The notes beneath the pieces are model-generated. The model saw nothing but the letters and a program-made list of their open reading frames with translations. It had not been told where the DNA came from and searched no databases. Position numbers and translations under genes: made by a program. A stretch of DNA of 64,000 nt from Streptomyces lunaelactis (GTDB lineage: Bacteria; Actinomycetota; Actinomycetes; Streptomycetales; Streptomycetaceae): NCBI RefSeq assembly GCF_003054555.1, contig NZ_CP026304.1, positions 5,642,001-5,706,000 of the forward strand, read 5' to 3'. Positions 15,703 to 23,558 of the stretch are shown piece after piece (positions within the stretch are counted from its first letter, which is position 1; each line of letters opens with the position of its first letter).

Positions 15703-17400
15703 GTGCGGATCGGACTTCTTACGGACGGTGGTTATCCGTATGCGACGGGTGAGTCCAGGCTGTGGTGCGACCGGCTTGTGCGCGGGCTCGCGCAGCACGA
15801 GTTCGACATCTACGCGCTCAGCCGCAGCGCCCTGCAGGAGGACCACGGCTGGATCCAGCTCCCGCCGCAGGTGCAGCGCGTGCGCACCGCACCGCTGTGG
15901 GCGCCCGAGGACGACGGACACACCTACGGACGGCGCGAACGGCGCCGCTTCGTCCACCACTTCAAAGAGCTCGCCGCGGCCGTGTGCGCGGAGAGCGCCG
16001 TGTGCGCAGAGAGCGACGGCTTCGCCGACGGGCTGTACGGACTCGCCGAGCTCGCCCGCGAGCGCGGTGGGCTCTACGCCGCGCTCCGCTCCGAAGTGGC
16101 CGTCCGCGTCCTCGAATCCGCCTGCCGTGTGCCCGGCGCGCGCCGCGCCATGCACGCCGCCACCGTCCCCGACTACCTCGAGTTCGTCGACCAGCTCGAG
16201 CGCGCCCTGCGCCCGCTCTCGCTCGACTGGTACGGCGACGACGGCCTCGGGGCGGTCGACCTCTGCCATGCGGCGTCCGGCGGATCCGCCGCCCTGCCCG
16301 GCTTGCTGGCCAAACGCTTCTTCGGGGTCCCGCTGCTGGTCACCGAGTACGGCGTACAACTGCGGGCGCACTACCTCTCCGCGAGCGACGGCGAGCTGAC
16401 CGCGCCCGTACGGGCCCTGCTCGCCGCCTTCCAGGGCCGGCTCGCGGCCGAGGTGTACCGGCAGGCTTCCGTCATCACCCCCGGCAATACGCACGCGCGC
16501 CGCTGGCAGGAGAAGTGCGGCGCCGACCGCGCCAAGCTGCGGACCGTCTACCCCGGCATGGCGGCGGACCGTTTCGCGGCGGTGGGCGACGGCGACGACA
16601 GCGGCGACCCGCACACCCTCGTCTGGGTCGGCCGGATCGAGCCCGCCAAGGACCTCATCGCCCTGCTGCACGCCTTCGCGGAGGTGCGCAAGGAGGAACC
16701 GCCGGCGCGGCTGCGGCTGTTCGGCCCGCCCGTGCAGGGGCCCGAGGCGACGACATATCTCGCGCACTGCAAGGCGCTCGCCGCGCAGCTCTTCCCCGAC
16801 GAGGCGGCCGACGCGCACGCCGTCGGCGACAACCCCGTCTCCTTCGAGGAGATCGGCGGACCGGAGGCGCCCGAGCTCGCCGACGCGTACGCCTCCGGGG
16901 AAGTGGTCGTCCTCTCCAGCGTTGTCGAGGGCTTCCCGATCAGCCTGGTCGAGGCGATGTTCTGCGGCCGCGCGACCGTCTCCACGGACGTCGGCGCGGT
17001 TGTCGAAGTCATCGGCGGTACGGGGCTCGTGGTGCCGCCGCGCAATCCGCGGGCGCTCGCGGACGCCTGCCTCGCGCTGCTGCGCGACCCGGAGCGCCGT
17101 GCACGCCTCGGCGCGGCCGCCCGCGCCCGAGCGCTCGAACTCTTCACCATCGAACAGAACCTGACGGCATTTCGCGGCATTTACCTGGAGCTGATCTCAC
17201 ACTCCCCGGTACGGCGCGAGGCGGAGGCCGTCGACGCCGACGGAGAGCCGCTGCCCTTCGCCCATCCCGCCGAGGCCCATGTGCCCGGCCACTGGACGGG
17301 TGGCGGCACCGCAGCGAGCGGGCGCACCCCGCGCTGGGCGGACGCGCCGGTGCGCGGTCTGGTCGGCGCGGACGCGACCCCGAAGGAGGCACGGGCGTGA
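15703..17400 (+). CDS. PelF-type GT4 glycosyltransferase (DUF3492 domain)
   Basis: A 565-residue cytoplasmic glycosyltransferase. The N-terminus (MRIGLLTDGGYPYATGESRL) and following region to about residue 290 match the DUF3492 domain that defines PelF, the polymerase-type transferase of Pel exopolysaccharide synthesis. The GT4 domain shows VWVGRIEPAKD and the E-x7-E motif in EGFPISLVEAM. About 55 C-terminal residues are a variable Pro/Gly-rich extension. The GTG at 15703 was chosen for the start of the domain; GGGGG lies 7 nt upstream. Its stop overlaps the next gene's GTG by 4 nt. Confidence 0.85.
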   Translation: MRIGLLTDGGYPYATGESRLWCDRLVRGLAQHEFDIYALSRSALQEDHGWIQLPPQVQRVRTAPLWAPEDDGHTYGRRERRRFVHHFKELAAAVCAESAVCAESDGFADGLYGLAELARERGGLYAALRSEVAVRVLESACRVPGARRAMHAATVPDYLEFVDQLERALRPLSLDWYGDDGLGAVDLCHAASGGSAALPGLLAKRFFGVPLLVTEYGVQLRAHYLSASDGELTAPVRALLAAFQGRLAAEVYRQASVITPGNTHARRWQEKCGADRAKLRTVYPGMAADRFAAVGDGDDSGDPHTLVWVGRIEPAKDLIALLHAFAEVRKEEPPARLRLFGPPVQGPEATTYLAHCKALAAQLFPDEAADAHAVGDNPVSFEEIGGPEAPELADAYASGEVVVLSSVVEGFPISLVEAMFCGRATVSTDVGAVVEVIGGTGLVVPPRNPRALADACLALLRDPERRARLGAAARARALELFTIEQNLTAFRGIYLELISHSPVRREAEAVDADGEPLPFAHPAEAHVPGHWTGGGTAASGRTPRWADAPVRGLVGADATPKEARA

Positions 17401-18659
17401 GCACATCCCGTACGACCGAAAGCACTGCAAGCCCCGGGAGCCCCGGGAGCGTGGCCGCCGGGGAACCGTCCGCACTCGGCGACCACCCCCTCGGCGACCA
17501 CCCCTTCGACGTCCACGCTCTGGACGTCCACGCTGTGGGCGACCCGAGACCACTTCGGGAGGACGCGTCCGCGACGACGCGCAAGCCCCCCGCCTCCCGG
17601 CGCGGCCCCGCCGACCCCGTCAAGGCCCTCATGCACCGCCACCGCGAACTGTGCGAACGAGCCGTCGACCCGTTGGAGATCGCCGCCGGGCTCGAGGCCC
17701 ACGGGGTCACCGACCGCACCGCCGCCCGCTTCCGGCACCGGGACGTCTTCTCGCTCGCCGAGGAGCTCTACGCGCGCGTGCCGCGAGGTTCGGAAGCGGA
17801 CTCCGCCGGACGCCCGGCAGCAGCGGCCGGCCCGCGCGCCGGACACCCCCGGGGCGCCGGACCCGCACCCCTCCCGCTGCTGCCGGGCGCCGTCTGCGCC
17901 CTCGCGGTCATCGGCATGGAGGCGATGGAAGGCACGGCCCGGCTCGCGGCCGCTGCGGCGGGGACGGCGGCCGTCGCCGTCGCGCTCGTGCTCTGCCTGC
18001 GCCGCGGCCCTCTGCGCGCCGACGGCCGCACCGTCCCGGCCGTACGCCTGTGGACCCTCTGGCTGCTCGCCTACGCGACGTACGGCGAAGGGCTGCAGGC
18101 CCAGATCATCGGCGGCGGCCCCGATGGACCCTGGCCCATGACAACCGCCCCGCTCGCCGGACTCGCACTCGCCGTCGCCCCCGCGGCCTGGTGCGCGCAC
18201 CTCTTCTCCGTACAGGCACGGCGCAGGCTGGACAGCAGCCGCGGCCTCGAGGAGTTCGCGTCCGGCGTGCGGCCCCTGCTGCTCGGTGTCGTCGCGCTGT
18301 ACGTCTGCGCCCTCACCGCGCTTCTCGCGCTCGCCGGCCTCGTACTCCCGCACGAGGCGCTCTTCCCCGCCGTCGCCCTCGGCACCCTGCTCTTCCTGGC
18401 CCGTCTGCTCATCGTCCACGGCTTCCCCGAATCCGCCTCCGCCGGACTCGCCGCCGCCTGCGCCGTCGAGGTCGCCGCGCCCGCCCTTCTGCTGGCAGGC
18501 CGCCTCCCGGGCTGCAGTTTCCTGGCGAGCCCGGTGGAGGCGGCCGTCGAAGCCTGGGGCACCGGCGCCGTACCGGCTCTGGCCTGCGGCGCCGCCGCCC
18601 TCGGCCTGCTGGCCCACGCCACCGCGGCCCTGTCCCGGGCCTCGGCGCACACCGTCTGA
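17397..18659 (+). CDS. Polytopic membrane protein of the exopolysaccharide operon
   Basis: A 420-residue protein starting at a GTGA overlap with the glycosyltransferase gene; GGAGG lies 8 nt upstream. The first ~160 residues are hydrophilic, with a repeated GDHPLGDHPFDVHALDVH segment and a short helical domain (LMHRHRELCERAVDPLEIAA). About eight transmembrane segments follow. Placement next to a PelF-type transferase suggests a role like PelG or PelE, but it has fewer helices than PelG (12) and no clear similarity that I can see. Function inferred from context only. Confidence 0.7.
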   Translation: MSTSRTTESTASPGSPGSVAAGEPSALGDHPLGDHPFDVHALDVHAVGDPRPLREDASATTRKPPASRRGPADPVKALMHRHRELCERAVDPLEIAAGLEAHGVTDRTAARFRHRDVFSLAEELYARVPRGSEADSAGRPAAAAGPRAGHPRGAGPAPLPLLPGAVCALAVIGMEAMEGTARLAAAAAGTAAVAVALVLCLRRGPLRADGRTVPAVRLWTLWLLAYATYGEGLQAQIIGGGPDGPWPMTTAPLAGLALAVAPAAWCAHLFSVQARRRLDSSRGLEEFASGVRPLLLGVVALYVCALTALLALAGLVLPHEALFPAVALGTLLFLARLLIVHGFPESASAGLAAACAVEVAAPALLLAGRLPGCSFLASPVEAAVEAWGTGAVPALACGAAALGLLAHATAALSRASAHTV

Positions 18660-18755
18660 ACCTCTCGCAGCGCCGACACCGCGGGCGGCGCAGCACCGGC
18701 ACCATCCCGGCGCCAGTACCGGCATCGACAGCAACACCCCTAAGGAGAAAGCGAC

Positions 18756-18812
18756 ATGACCCCCCTACCCCCAGCTCCGGCTCGTCGGCACCGAGGGGCG
18801 GCCGCGCGATGA
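18756..18812 (+). CDS. 18-codon ORF translationally coupled to the epimerase gene
   Basis: The ATG at 18756 is preceded by a strong ribosome site (AAGGAG, 18742-18747). It encodes MTPLPPAPARRHRGAAAR and stops at TGA 18810-18812, overlapping the ATG of the epimerase (18809) by 4 nt. The epimerase has no good ribosome site of its own, so its translation probably depends on ribosomes finishing this micro-ORF. The PLPP run may slow ribosomes. It may be only a coupling device rather than a functional peptide. Confidence 0.5.
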   Translation: MTPLPPAPARRHRGAAAR

Positions 18813-19768
18813 GGGTGCTCCTGCTCGGTGCCAATGGATTCCTCGGCCGCTTCGTCGCCGACCGGCTGCTCGCCGACCCGGCCGTCCACCTCACCGCCCT
18901 CGGGCGCGGCGACGACGCCGACGTACGCTTCGACCTCGCCGGAGGCAGCCCGGGTGCGCTCACCCGCTTCCTGGGCGCCGTCCACCCCGGGGTCGTCATC
19001 AACTGCGCCGGCGCCACCCGCGGCGGCGCCCGTGACCTGACCCGTCACAACACCGTCGCCGTCGCCACCGTCTGCGAGGCCCTGCGCCGCAGCGGCTGTG
19101 GCGCCCGGCTCGTGCAGCTCGGCTGCGCCTCCGAGTACGGTCCGTCCCAGCAGGGCTCATCGACCGCCGAGGACGCGATCCCGCGCCCCGGCGGACCGTA
19201 CGGAGTGAGCAAGCTCGCCGCCACCGAGCTGGTGCTCGGTGCGGGCCTGGACGCCGTCGTCCTGCGGGTCTTCTCGCCCGTCGGCCCCGGCACCCCCGCG
19301 GGTTCCCCGCTCGGCCGCCTCGCCGAGGCGATGCGCCGCGCCATGCAGTCGGGCGACAGTGAACTGAAGCTCAGCGGGCTCGGCGTGCAGCGCGACTTCG
19401 TCGACGTACGGGACGTGGCGCGCGCCGTGCACGCCGCCTCGCTCTCCGCCGCGCAGGGCGTGGTCAACATCGGTACGGGACGGGCCGTGAAGCTCAGGGA
19501 CGCGGCCGCCGTCCTGGCGCGCGTCGCCGGCTACGCAGGCGCCCTGCACGAGCTGGACGGTCCCTCAGGACGCCCCTCCATCGGCGCCCCGCGCACCGAA
19601 TCCGTACTCGACCATCTCTCCGCGGGCCAGGCTCCGTACCCCGACGGCTGCGGCAGCTGGCAGCAGGCGGATGTGCGCACCGCCCGCGACCGCCTCGGCT
19701 GGCGCCCCCGTATCAACCTCGAAGAGTCGCTCGCCGACATCTGGATGGAGGCGGCATGCCGCATCTGA
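18809..19768 (+). CDS. NAD-dependent sugar-nucleotide epimerase/dehydratase
   Basis: A 319-residue extended SDR. Rossmann motif LLGANGFLG (residues 6-13) and catalytic Y131-x3-K135 (PYGVSK) are present, along with the substrate-side QRDFVDVRDVARA and NIGTGRAV. This suits a UDP-hexose epimerase or reductase feeding the neighbouring glycosyltransferase, as PelX or GalE does in Pel loci. Its exact substrate cannot be read. Start coupled to the 18-codon ORF; its end overlaps the next gene by 13 nt. Confidence 0.85.
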   Translation: MRVLLLGANGFLGRFVADRLLADPAVHLTALGRGDDADVRFDLAGGSPGALTRFLGAVHPGVVINCAGATRGGARDLTRHNTVAVATVCEALRRSGCGARLVQLGCASEYGPSQQGSSTAEDAIPRPGGPYGVSKLAATELVLGAGLDAVVLRVFSPVGPGTPAGSPLGRLAEAMRRAMQSGDSELKLSGLGVQRDFVDVRDVARAVHAASLSAAQGVVNIGTGRAVKLRDAAAVLARVAGYAGALHELDGPSGRPSIGAPRTESVLDHLSAGQAPYPDGCGSWQQADVRTARDRLGWRPRINLEESLADIWMEAACRI

Positions 19769-20508
19769 CCACTACCGGCACCCAGCTCTCCGCGACCGGC
19801 GCGGAGAGACTCGGCTTCGGTATCCCCGGCTACGCCCACCCGCTGCTCGCCCCCGTCGAGTGGGCCGAACTGACCCGACCGGGAACGCCGTTGCACTGGG
19901 TGGTCCTCAATGTCGCCGACGGCCCCGGCGACCGCCCCGACCCGCACTGTCTGGAGGCCGCGGGGAAGCTGCGCAACGCGGGCGTCCGCGTGCTGGGCCA
20001 TCTCGACATGGCGCACGGCTCGCGCTCCTTCGGCGATCTCATCGCCGACGCGCACCGCTACCTCGAGTGGTACCGGATCGACGGCTTCCTGCTGGACCGC
20101 TGCCCGACGGACCGCGCAGATCTGCACGAGGTGCGGCGTACGACGGCGACGCTGGAGGCGGTCCTGGACGGCGGCCATCTGGTGCTGGGGCACGGCTCGC
20201 ACCCGTACCCCGGATACGCGGAGGCCGCCGACCAGCTGGTCACCTTCTCCGGGCCGTGGACGGACTACCGCTGGTCGCAGGTGGCGGAGTGGACGGCGGA
20301 CCACCCGCCGGAGCGCTTCGTCCACTTCGTCCACGGGGTGCCGCGGACGCATCTGGAGGAGGCCACCCGTATCGCCCGCTGGCAGGGCGCGGGGACGATC
20401 TTCTTCACCGACCGGACGGAGCGTAGGGGGCAAAGCAGCCCATTCGAGGCGCTGCCCGGCTACTGGGACGAAATCGTCTCGCAGATCGGACCGGGTGTCT
20501 CGGAATGA
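19756..20508 (+). CDS. Spherulation-specific family 4 (spherulin-4/PelA-hydrolase-like) protein
   Basis: A 250-residue TIM-barrel-like protein. It begins GFGIPGYAHPLLAPVEWAEL and shows WVVLNVADGPG, GVRVLGHLDMAHGSR, YRIDGFLLDRCPTD and TIFFTDRT. This matches the spherulin-4 family, which includes the GalNAc-polymer hydrolases Sph3 and the hydrolase part of PelA. The acidic position after strand 4 is D followed by R, where active members usually show D-E, so the catalytic pair may differ. There is no signal peptide, so it seems cytoplasmic or exported in an unusual way. Last gene of the operon. Confidence 0.75.
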   Translation: MPHLTTTGTQLSATGAERLGFGIPGYAHPLLAPVEWAELTRPGTPLHWVVLNVADGPGDRPDPHCLEAAGKLRNAGVRVLGHLDMAHGSRSFGDLIADAHRYLEWYRIDGFLLDRCPTDRADLHEVRRTTATLEAVLDGGHLVLGHGSHPYPGYAEAADQLVTFSGPWTDYRWSQVAEWTADHPPERFVHFVHGVPRTHLEEATRIARWQGAGTIFFTDRTERRGQSSPFEALPGYWDEIVSQIGPGVSE

Positions 20509-20571
20509 GGAGGGGCGTGGCAGTGTTACGGGGAGAACAACCGTACTGACATACCGACCAACGGAGTCCCC

Positions 20572-21750
20572 GTGTCGCTGCCACCCCTGGTCGAGCCAGC
20601 TGCTGAGCTCACCGTCGACGAGGTCCGCAGGTACTCCCGCCACCTGATCATCCCTGATGTCGGGATGGACGGGCAGAAGCGGCTGAAGAACGCCCGTGTG
20701 CTGGCCGTCGGCGCCGGCGGCCTGGGATCGCCGGCCCTGATGTACCTCGCCGCGGCCGGTGTCGGCACGCTCGGCATCGTGGAGTTCGACGAGGTCGACG
20801 AGTCGAACCTGCAGCGCCAGATCATCCACAGCCAGGCCGACATCGGCCGCTCCAAGGCCCAGTCCGCCAAGGACTCGGTGCTCGGCATCAACCCGTACGT
20901 GAATGTGGTCCTCCACGAAGAGCGGCTCGAGGCCGAGAACGTGATGGACATCTTCAGCCAGTACGACCTGATCGTCGACGGCACGGACAACTTCGCGACG
21001 CGCTACCTGGTCAACGACGCGTGCGTGCTGCTGAACAAGCCGTACGTCTGGGGCTCGATCTACCGCTTCGACGGCCAGGCCTCGGTTTTCTGGTCAGAGC
21101 ACGGCCCCTGCTACCGCTGCCTCTACCCGGAGCCCCCGCCCCCCGGCATGGTCCCGAGCTGCGCCGAGGGCGGCGTGCTGGGCGTGCTCTGCGCGTCCAT
21201 CGGCTCCATCCAGGTCAACGAGGCGATCAAGCTGCTCGCCGGCATCGGTGAGCCGCTGGTCGGCCGGCTGATGATCTACGACGCCCTGGAGATGCAGTAC
21301 CGCCAGGTCAAGGTCCGCAAGGACCCGGAGTGCGCGGTCTGCGGCGAGAACCCCACCGTCACCGAGCTCATCGACTACGAGGCCTTCTGTGGCGTCGTGT
21401 CCGAGGAGGCCCAGGAGGCGGCGGCCGGTTCGACGATCACTCCCAAGCAGCTCAAGGAGTGGATCGACGACGGTGAGAGCATCGAGATCATCGACGTCCG
21501 TGAGATCAACGAGTACGAGATCGTCTCGATCCCCGGCGCGAAGCTGATCCCGAAGAACGAGTTCCTGATGGGCACCGCCCTGGAGTCGCTGCCTCAGGAC
21601 AAGAAGATCGTCTTGCATTGCAAGACGGGTGTCCGCAGTGCGGAAGTCCTCGCGGTGCTCAAGTCGGCGGGCTTCGCGGACGCGGTGCACGTCGGCGGCG
21701 GCGTGATCGGCTGGGTCCACCAGATCGAGCCGGACAAGCCGATCTACTGA
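20572..21750 (+). CDS. moeZ: MoeZ: adenylyltransferase/sulfurtransferase (MoeB-rhodanese)
   Basis: A 392-residue fusion. The E1-like N-terminal domain has RYSRHLIIPDVG, nucleotide motif VGAGGLGSPA, DESNLQRQ, DGTDNFATRYLVND and zinc CxxC pairs (CYRC, CAVC). The C-terminal rhodanese domain has catalytic cysteine C350 in HCKTGVRS. It activates the C-terminal glycine of small sulfur carriers (MoaD, ThiS, CysO types) and transfers sulfur for molybdopterin, thio-cofactor or thiotemplated natural-product synthesis. GTG start with GGAG 6 nt upstream. Position matches M. tuberculosis Rv3206c. Confidence 0.95.
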   Translation: MSLPPLVEPAAELTVDEVRRYSRHLIIPDVGMDGQKRLKNARVLAVGAGGLGSPALMYLAAAGVGTLGIVEFDEVDESNLQRQIIHSQADIGRSKAQSAKDSVLGINPYVNVVLHEERLEAENVMDIFSQYDLIVDGTDNFATRYLVNDACVLLNKPYVWGSIYRFDGQASVFWSEHGPCYRCLYPEPPPPGMVPSCAEGGVLGVLCASIGSIQVNEAIKLLAGIGEPLVGRLMIYDALEMQYRQVKVRKDPECAVCGENPTVTELIDYEAFCGVVSEEAQEAAAGSTITPKQLKEWIDDGESIEIIDVREINEYEIVSIPGAKLIPKNEFLMGTALESLPQDKKIVLHCKTGVRSAEVLAVLKSAGFADAVHVGGGVIGWVHQIEPDKPIY

Positions 21751-21814
21751 GACCCGTGGGCGAGGCTCGCACGCACGACTCGTAACGACTGGTACGCACG
21801 ACTCGTACACGAGG

Positions 21815-21846
21815 GGGCCCTGGACCGGACTGCCGGTCCGGGGCCC
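21815..21846. terminator. Bidirectional terminator between convergent genes
   Basis: Inverted repeat with left arm 21815-21828, loop ACTG and right arm 21833-21846 (14 bp including one T-G pair), followed by TTCGTG. It separates moeZ from the convergent peptidase gene. Confidence 0.75.
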
Positions 21847-21863
21847 TTCGTGCTGACAGGGCC

Positions 21864-23432
21864 CTATGTGCAGACCGTGCCGGCCGCCGGGACCTTGCCG
21901 TCCATGAGGTAGGCGTTCACGGCCTGCTGCACACACGTGCTGCCGCTGTTGTACGCGCCATGGCCCTCGCCCCGGTACGTGAGCTCGACGCCGACGCCCT
22001 TGCCGAGCGAGTCGGCCATCGCCTTCGCGCCCTCGTACGGAGTCGCCGGGTCACCGGTGTTGCCGATGACGACGATCGGGGCCGCGCCCGGGGCCGAGAC
22101 GTCCGGCGTGGACCAGGCACCCGGCACCGGCCACTCGCTGCAGCCCATCAGGCCCCAGCCGAGGAACGCGCCGAAGACCGGCGAGGCCCGGCGGAACTCG
22201 GGCAGCTTCGCCTTGGTCTGCTCCATCGTGTAGCGCTCTTTGGAGTCAACGCAGTTGATGGCCGCGTTGGCCGCCTGGATGTTGCTGTAGTCGCCGTCTT
22301 CGCTGCGTCCGTTCATCGCGTCGGAGAGCGCGAGCAGCAGCCCGCCGTTGCCGCCGTCCGCCTCGTCGAGACCCTGCTCCAGCAACTCCCAGTACTCCTT
22401 GGAGTAGAGGGCCTGCGCGATGCCGTTGGTGGCCTGGCTCTCGGTCAGCTGCCGGTCGCCGCTGCCGGCGATCGGCTGCTTGTCGAGCTTGTCGAGGAGG
22501 GCGATGATCCAGTCCTGGATCTCCTGCGGGGTGGAGCCGGGGATCAGGCACTTGTCGCCGCGGTCCACGCAGTTCTGGGCGAAGTTGGTGAGGGCGAGCT
22601 GGAAGCCCTTCGCCTGGCCGAGCGAGCTCTGCTCCGAGGTCTTGGTCGGGTCGACGACGGCGTCGAAGACGGCCCGGCCCACCTTCGCCGGATACAAGTG
22701 GGCGTAGACGCCGCCGAGTTCGGTGCCGTACGAGATCCCGAAGTAGGAGAGCTTGTCGTCGCCCAGTACCTGGCGCATCAGGTCCAGGTCGCGGGCGGCG
22801 TTGGTGGTGCCCACGTACGGGAGCTCGTCGCCGGAGTTCTTCTCGCAGGCGTTCGCGAAGGACTTCAGGCTGTCGGTGAAGGTCTTCTCCTCGGCGGCGT
22901 CGTCGGGGGTCGAGTCCTGTGCGAAGTACGTGTCGAGCCGGCTGTTGTCCTCGCACTCCACGGCCGCGCTCCGGCCGACCCCGCGCGGGTCGAAGCTCAC
23001 CAGGTCGTAGCGGGTGCGCAGGGCCGCGTAGTCGGCCGCGGCGGCGGGCAGCGTGGTGATCCCGGAGCCGCCGGGGCCGCCGAAGTTGAAGATGAGGGAG
23101 CCGATCCGCTTGTTCTTGTCGGCCGCCCTGGCGCGGATGAGGGCCAGCTCGATGGTGTCGCCGTCCGGCTTGGCGTAGTCGCGCGGGGCGTTCATGAAGG
23201 AGCACTCCCAGGCGGTGCCGCCGGGCAGCGGCGAGGGTGCGGTCCCGCCGCCTTCGGCCTCGGAGGGGGCCGGGCACGGCTGCCAGTTCAGCTTCTGGGA
23301 GGCGAGATCCTTCGACTGCTCCTGGTCCGTCTCCTTGTCGCCGCTGTCGGAACAGCCGGCGGCGGCCACCAGCAGTACGGCAGCTGATGCGGCGAGGGCG
23401 ACGGCGCGCAGGGCGGCGGAAGTGGTCGGCAT
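21864..23432 (-). CDS. Secreted TAP-like alpha/beta hydrolase (tripeptidyl aminopeptidase-type lipoprotein)
   Basis: A 522-residue lipoprotein. The signal peptide ends in lipobox VAAAGC, making C27 the lipidated residue. The mature part is a Streptomyces SlpD/SlpE or TAP-like peptidase: FNFGGPGGSGI (oxyanion), DPRGVGRS, nucleophile YFGISYGTELGG (Ser near 232), acid IGNTGDPATPYE and base RGEGHGAYN, with several cysteines for disulfides. It likely removes N-terminal peptides from extracellular proteins or peptides. ATG start. Confidence 0.88.
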   Translation of the reverse strand: MPTTSAALRAVALAASAAVLLVAAAGCSDSGDKETDQEQSKDLASQKLNWQPCPAPSEAEGGGTAPSPLPGGTAWECSFMNAPRDYAKPDGDTIELALIRARAADKNKRIGSLIFNFGGPGGSGITTLPAAAADYAALRTRYDLVSFDPRGVGRSAAVECEDNSRLDTYFAQDSTPDDAAEEKTFTDSLKSFANACEKNSGDELPYVGTTNAARDLDLMRQVLGDDKLSYFGISYGTELGGVYAHLYPAKVGRAVFDAVVDPTKTSEQSSLGQAKGFQLALTNFAQNCVDRGDKCLIPGSTPQEIQDWIIALLDKLDKQPIAGSGDRQLTESQATNGIAQALYSKEYWELLEQGLDEADGGNGGLLLALSDAMNGRSEDGDYSNIQAANAAINCVDSKERYTMEQTKAKLPEFRRASPVFGAFLGWGLMGCSEWPVPGAWSTPDVSAPGAAPIVVIGNTGDPATPYEGAKAMADSLGKGVGVELTYRGEGHGAYNSGSTCVQQAVNAYLMDGKVPAAGTVCT

Positions 23433-23558
23433 GCCGCCATCGTGCTCCGCGGGGGCGCGGGGCGCGCGTGCGGCGGTCCAAGCGGGTGGCTTCCGGCGCC
23501 CGTCGTGACCCTCGTCCTCAATCGCCGGACGCGCTGTATTTCAAGCCCGGCCCCGGCG

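Noticed and set aside
15762..17396. Long frame in front of the 420-aa membrane protein, giving a 965-aa product
   Set aside because: The extra 545 residues are an Arg/Gly-rich shadow of the PelF-type gene; the real start is the GTG at 17397 with GGAGG.
17279..18808. Extension of the epimerase to 829 aa
   Set aside because: Arg/Pro-rich shadow of the membrane protein gene; the Rossmann start at 18809 follows a coupled micro-ORF.
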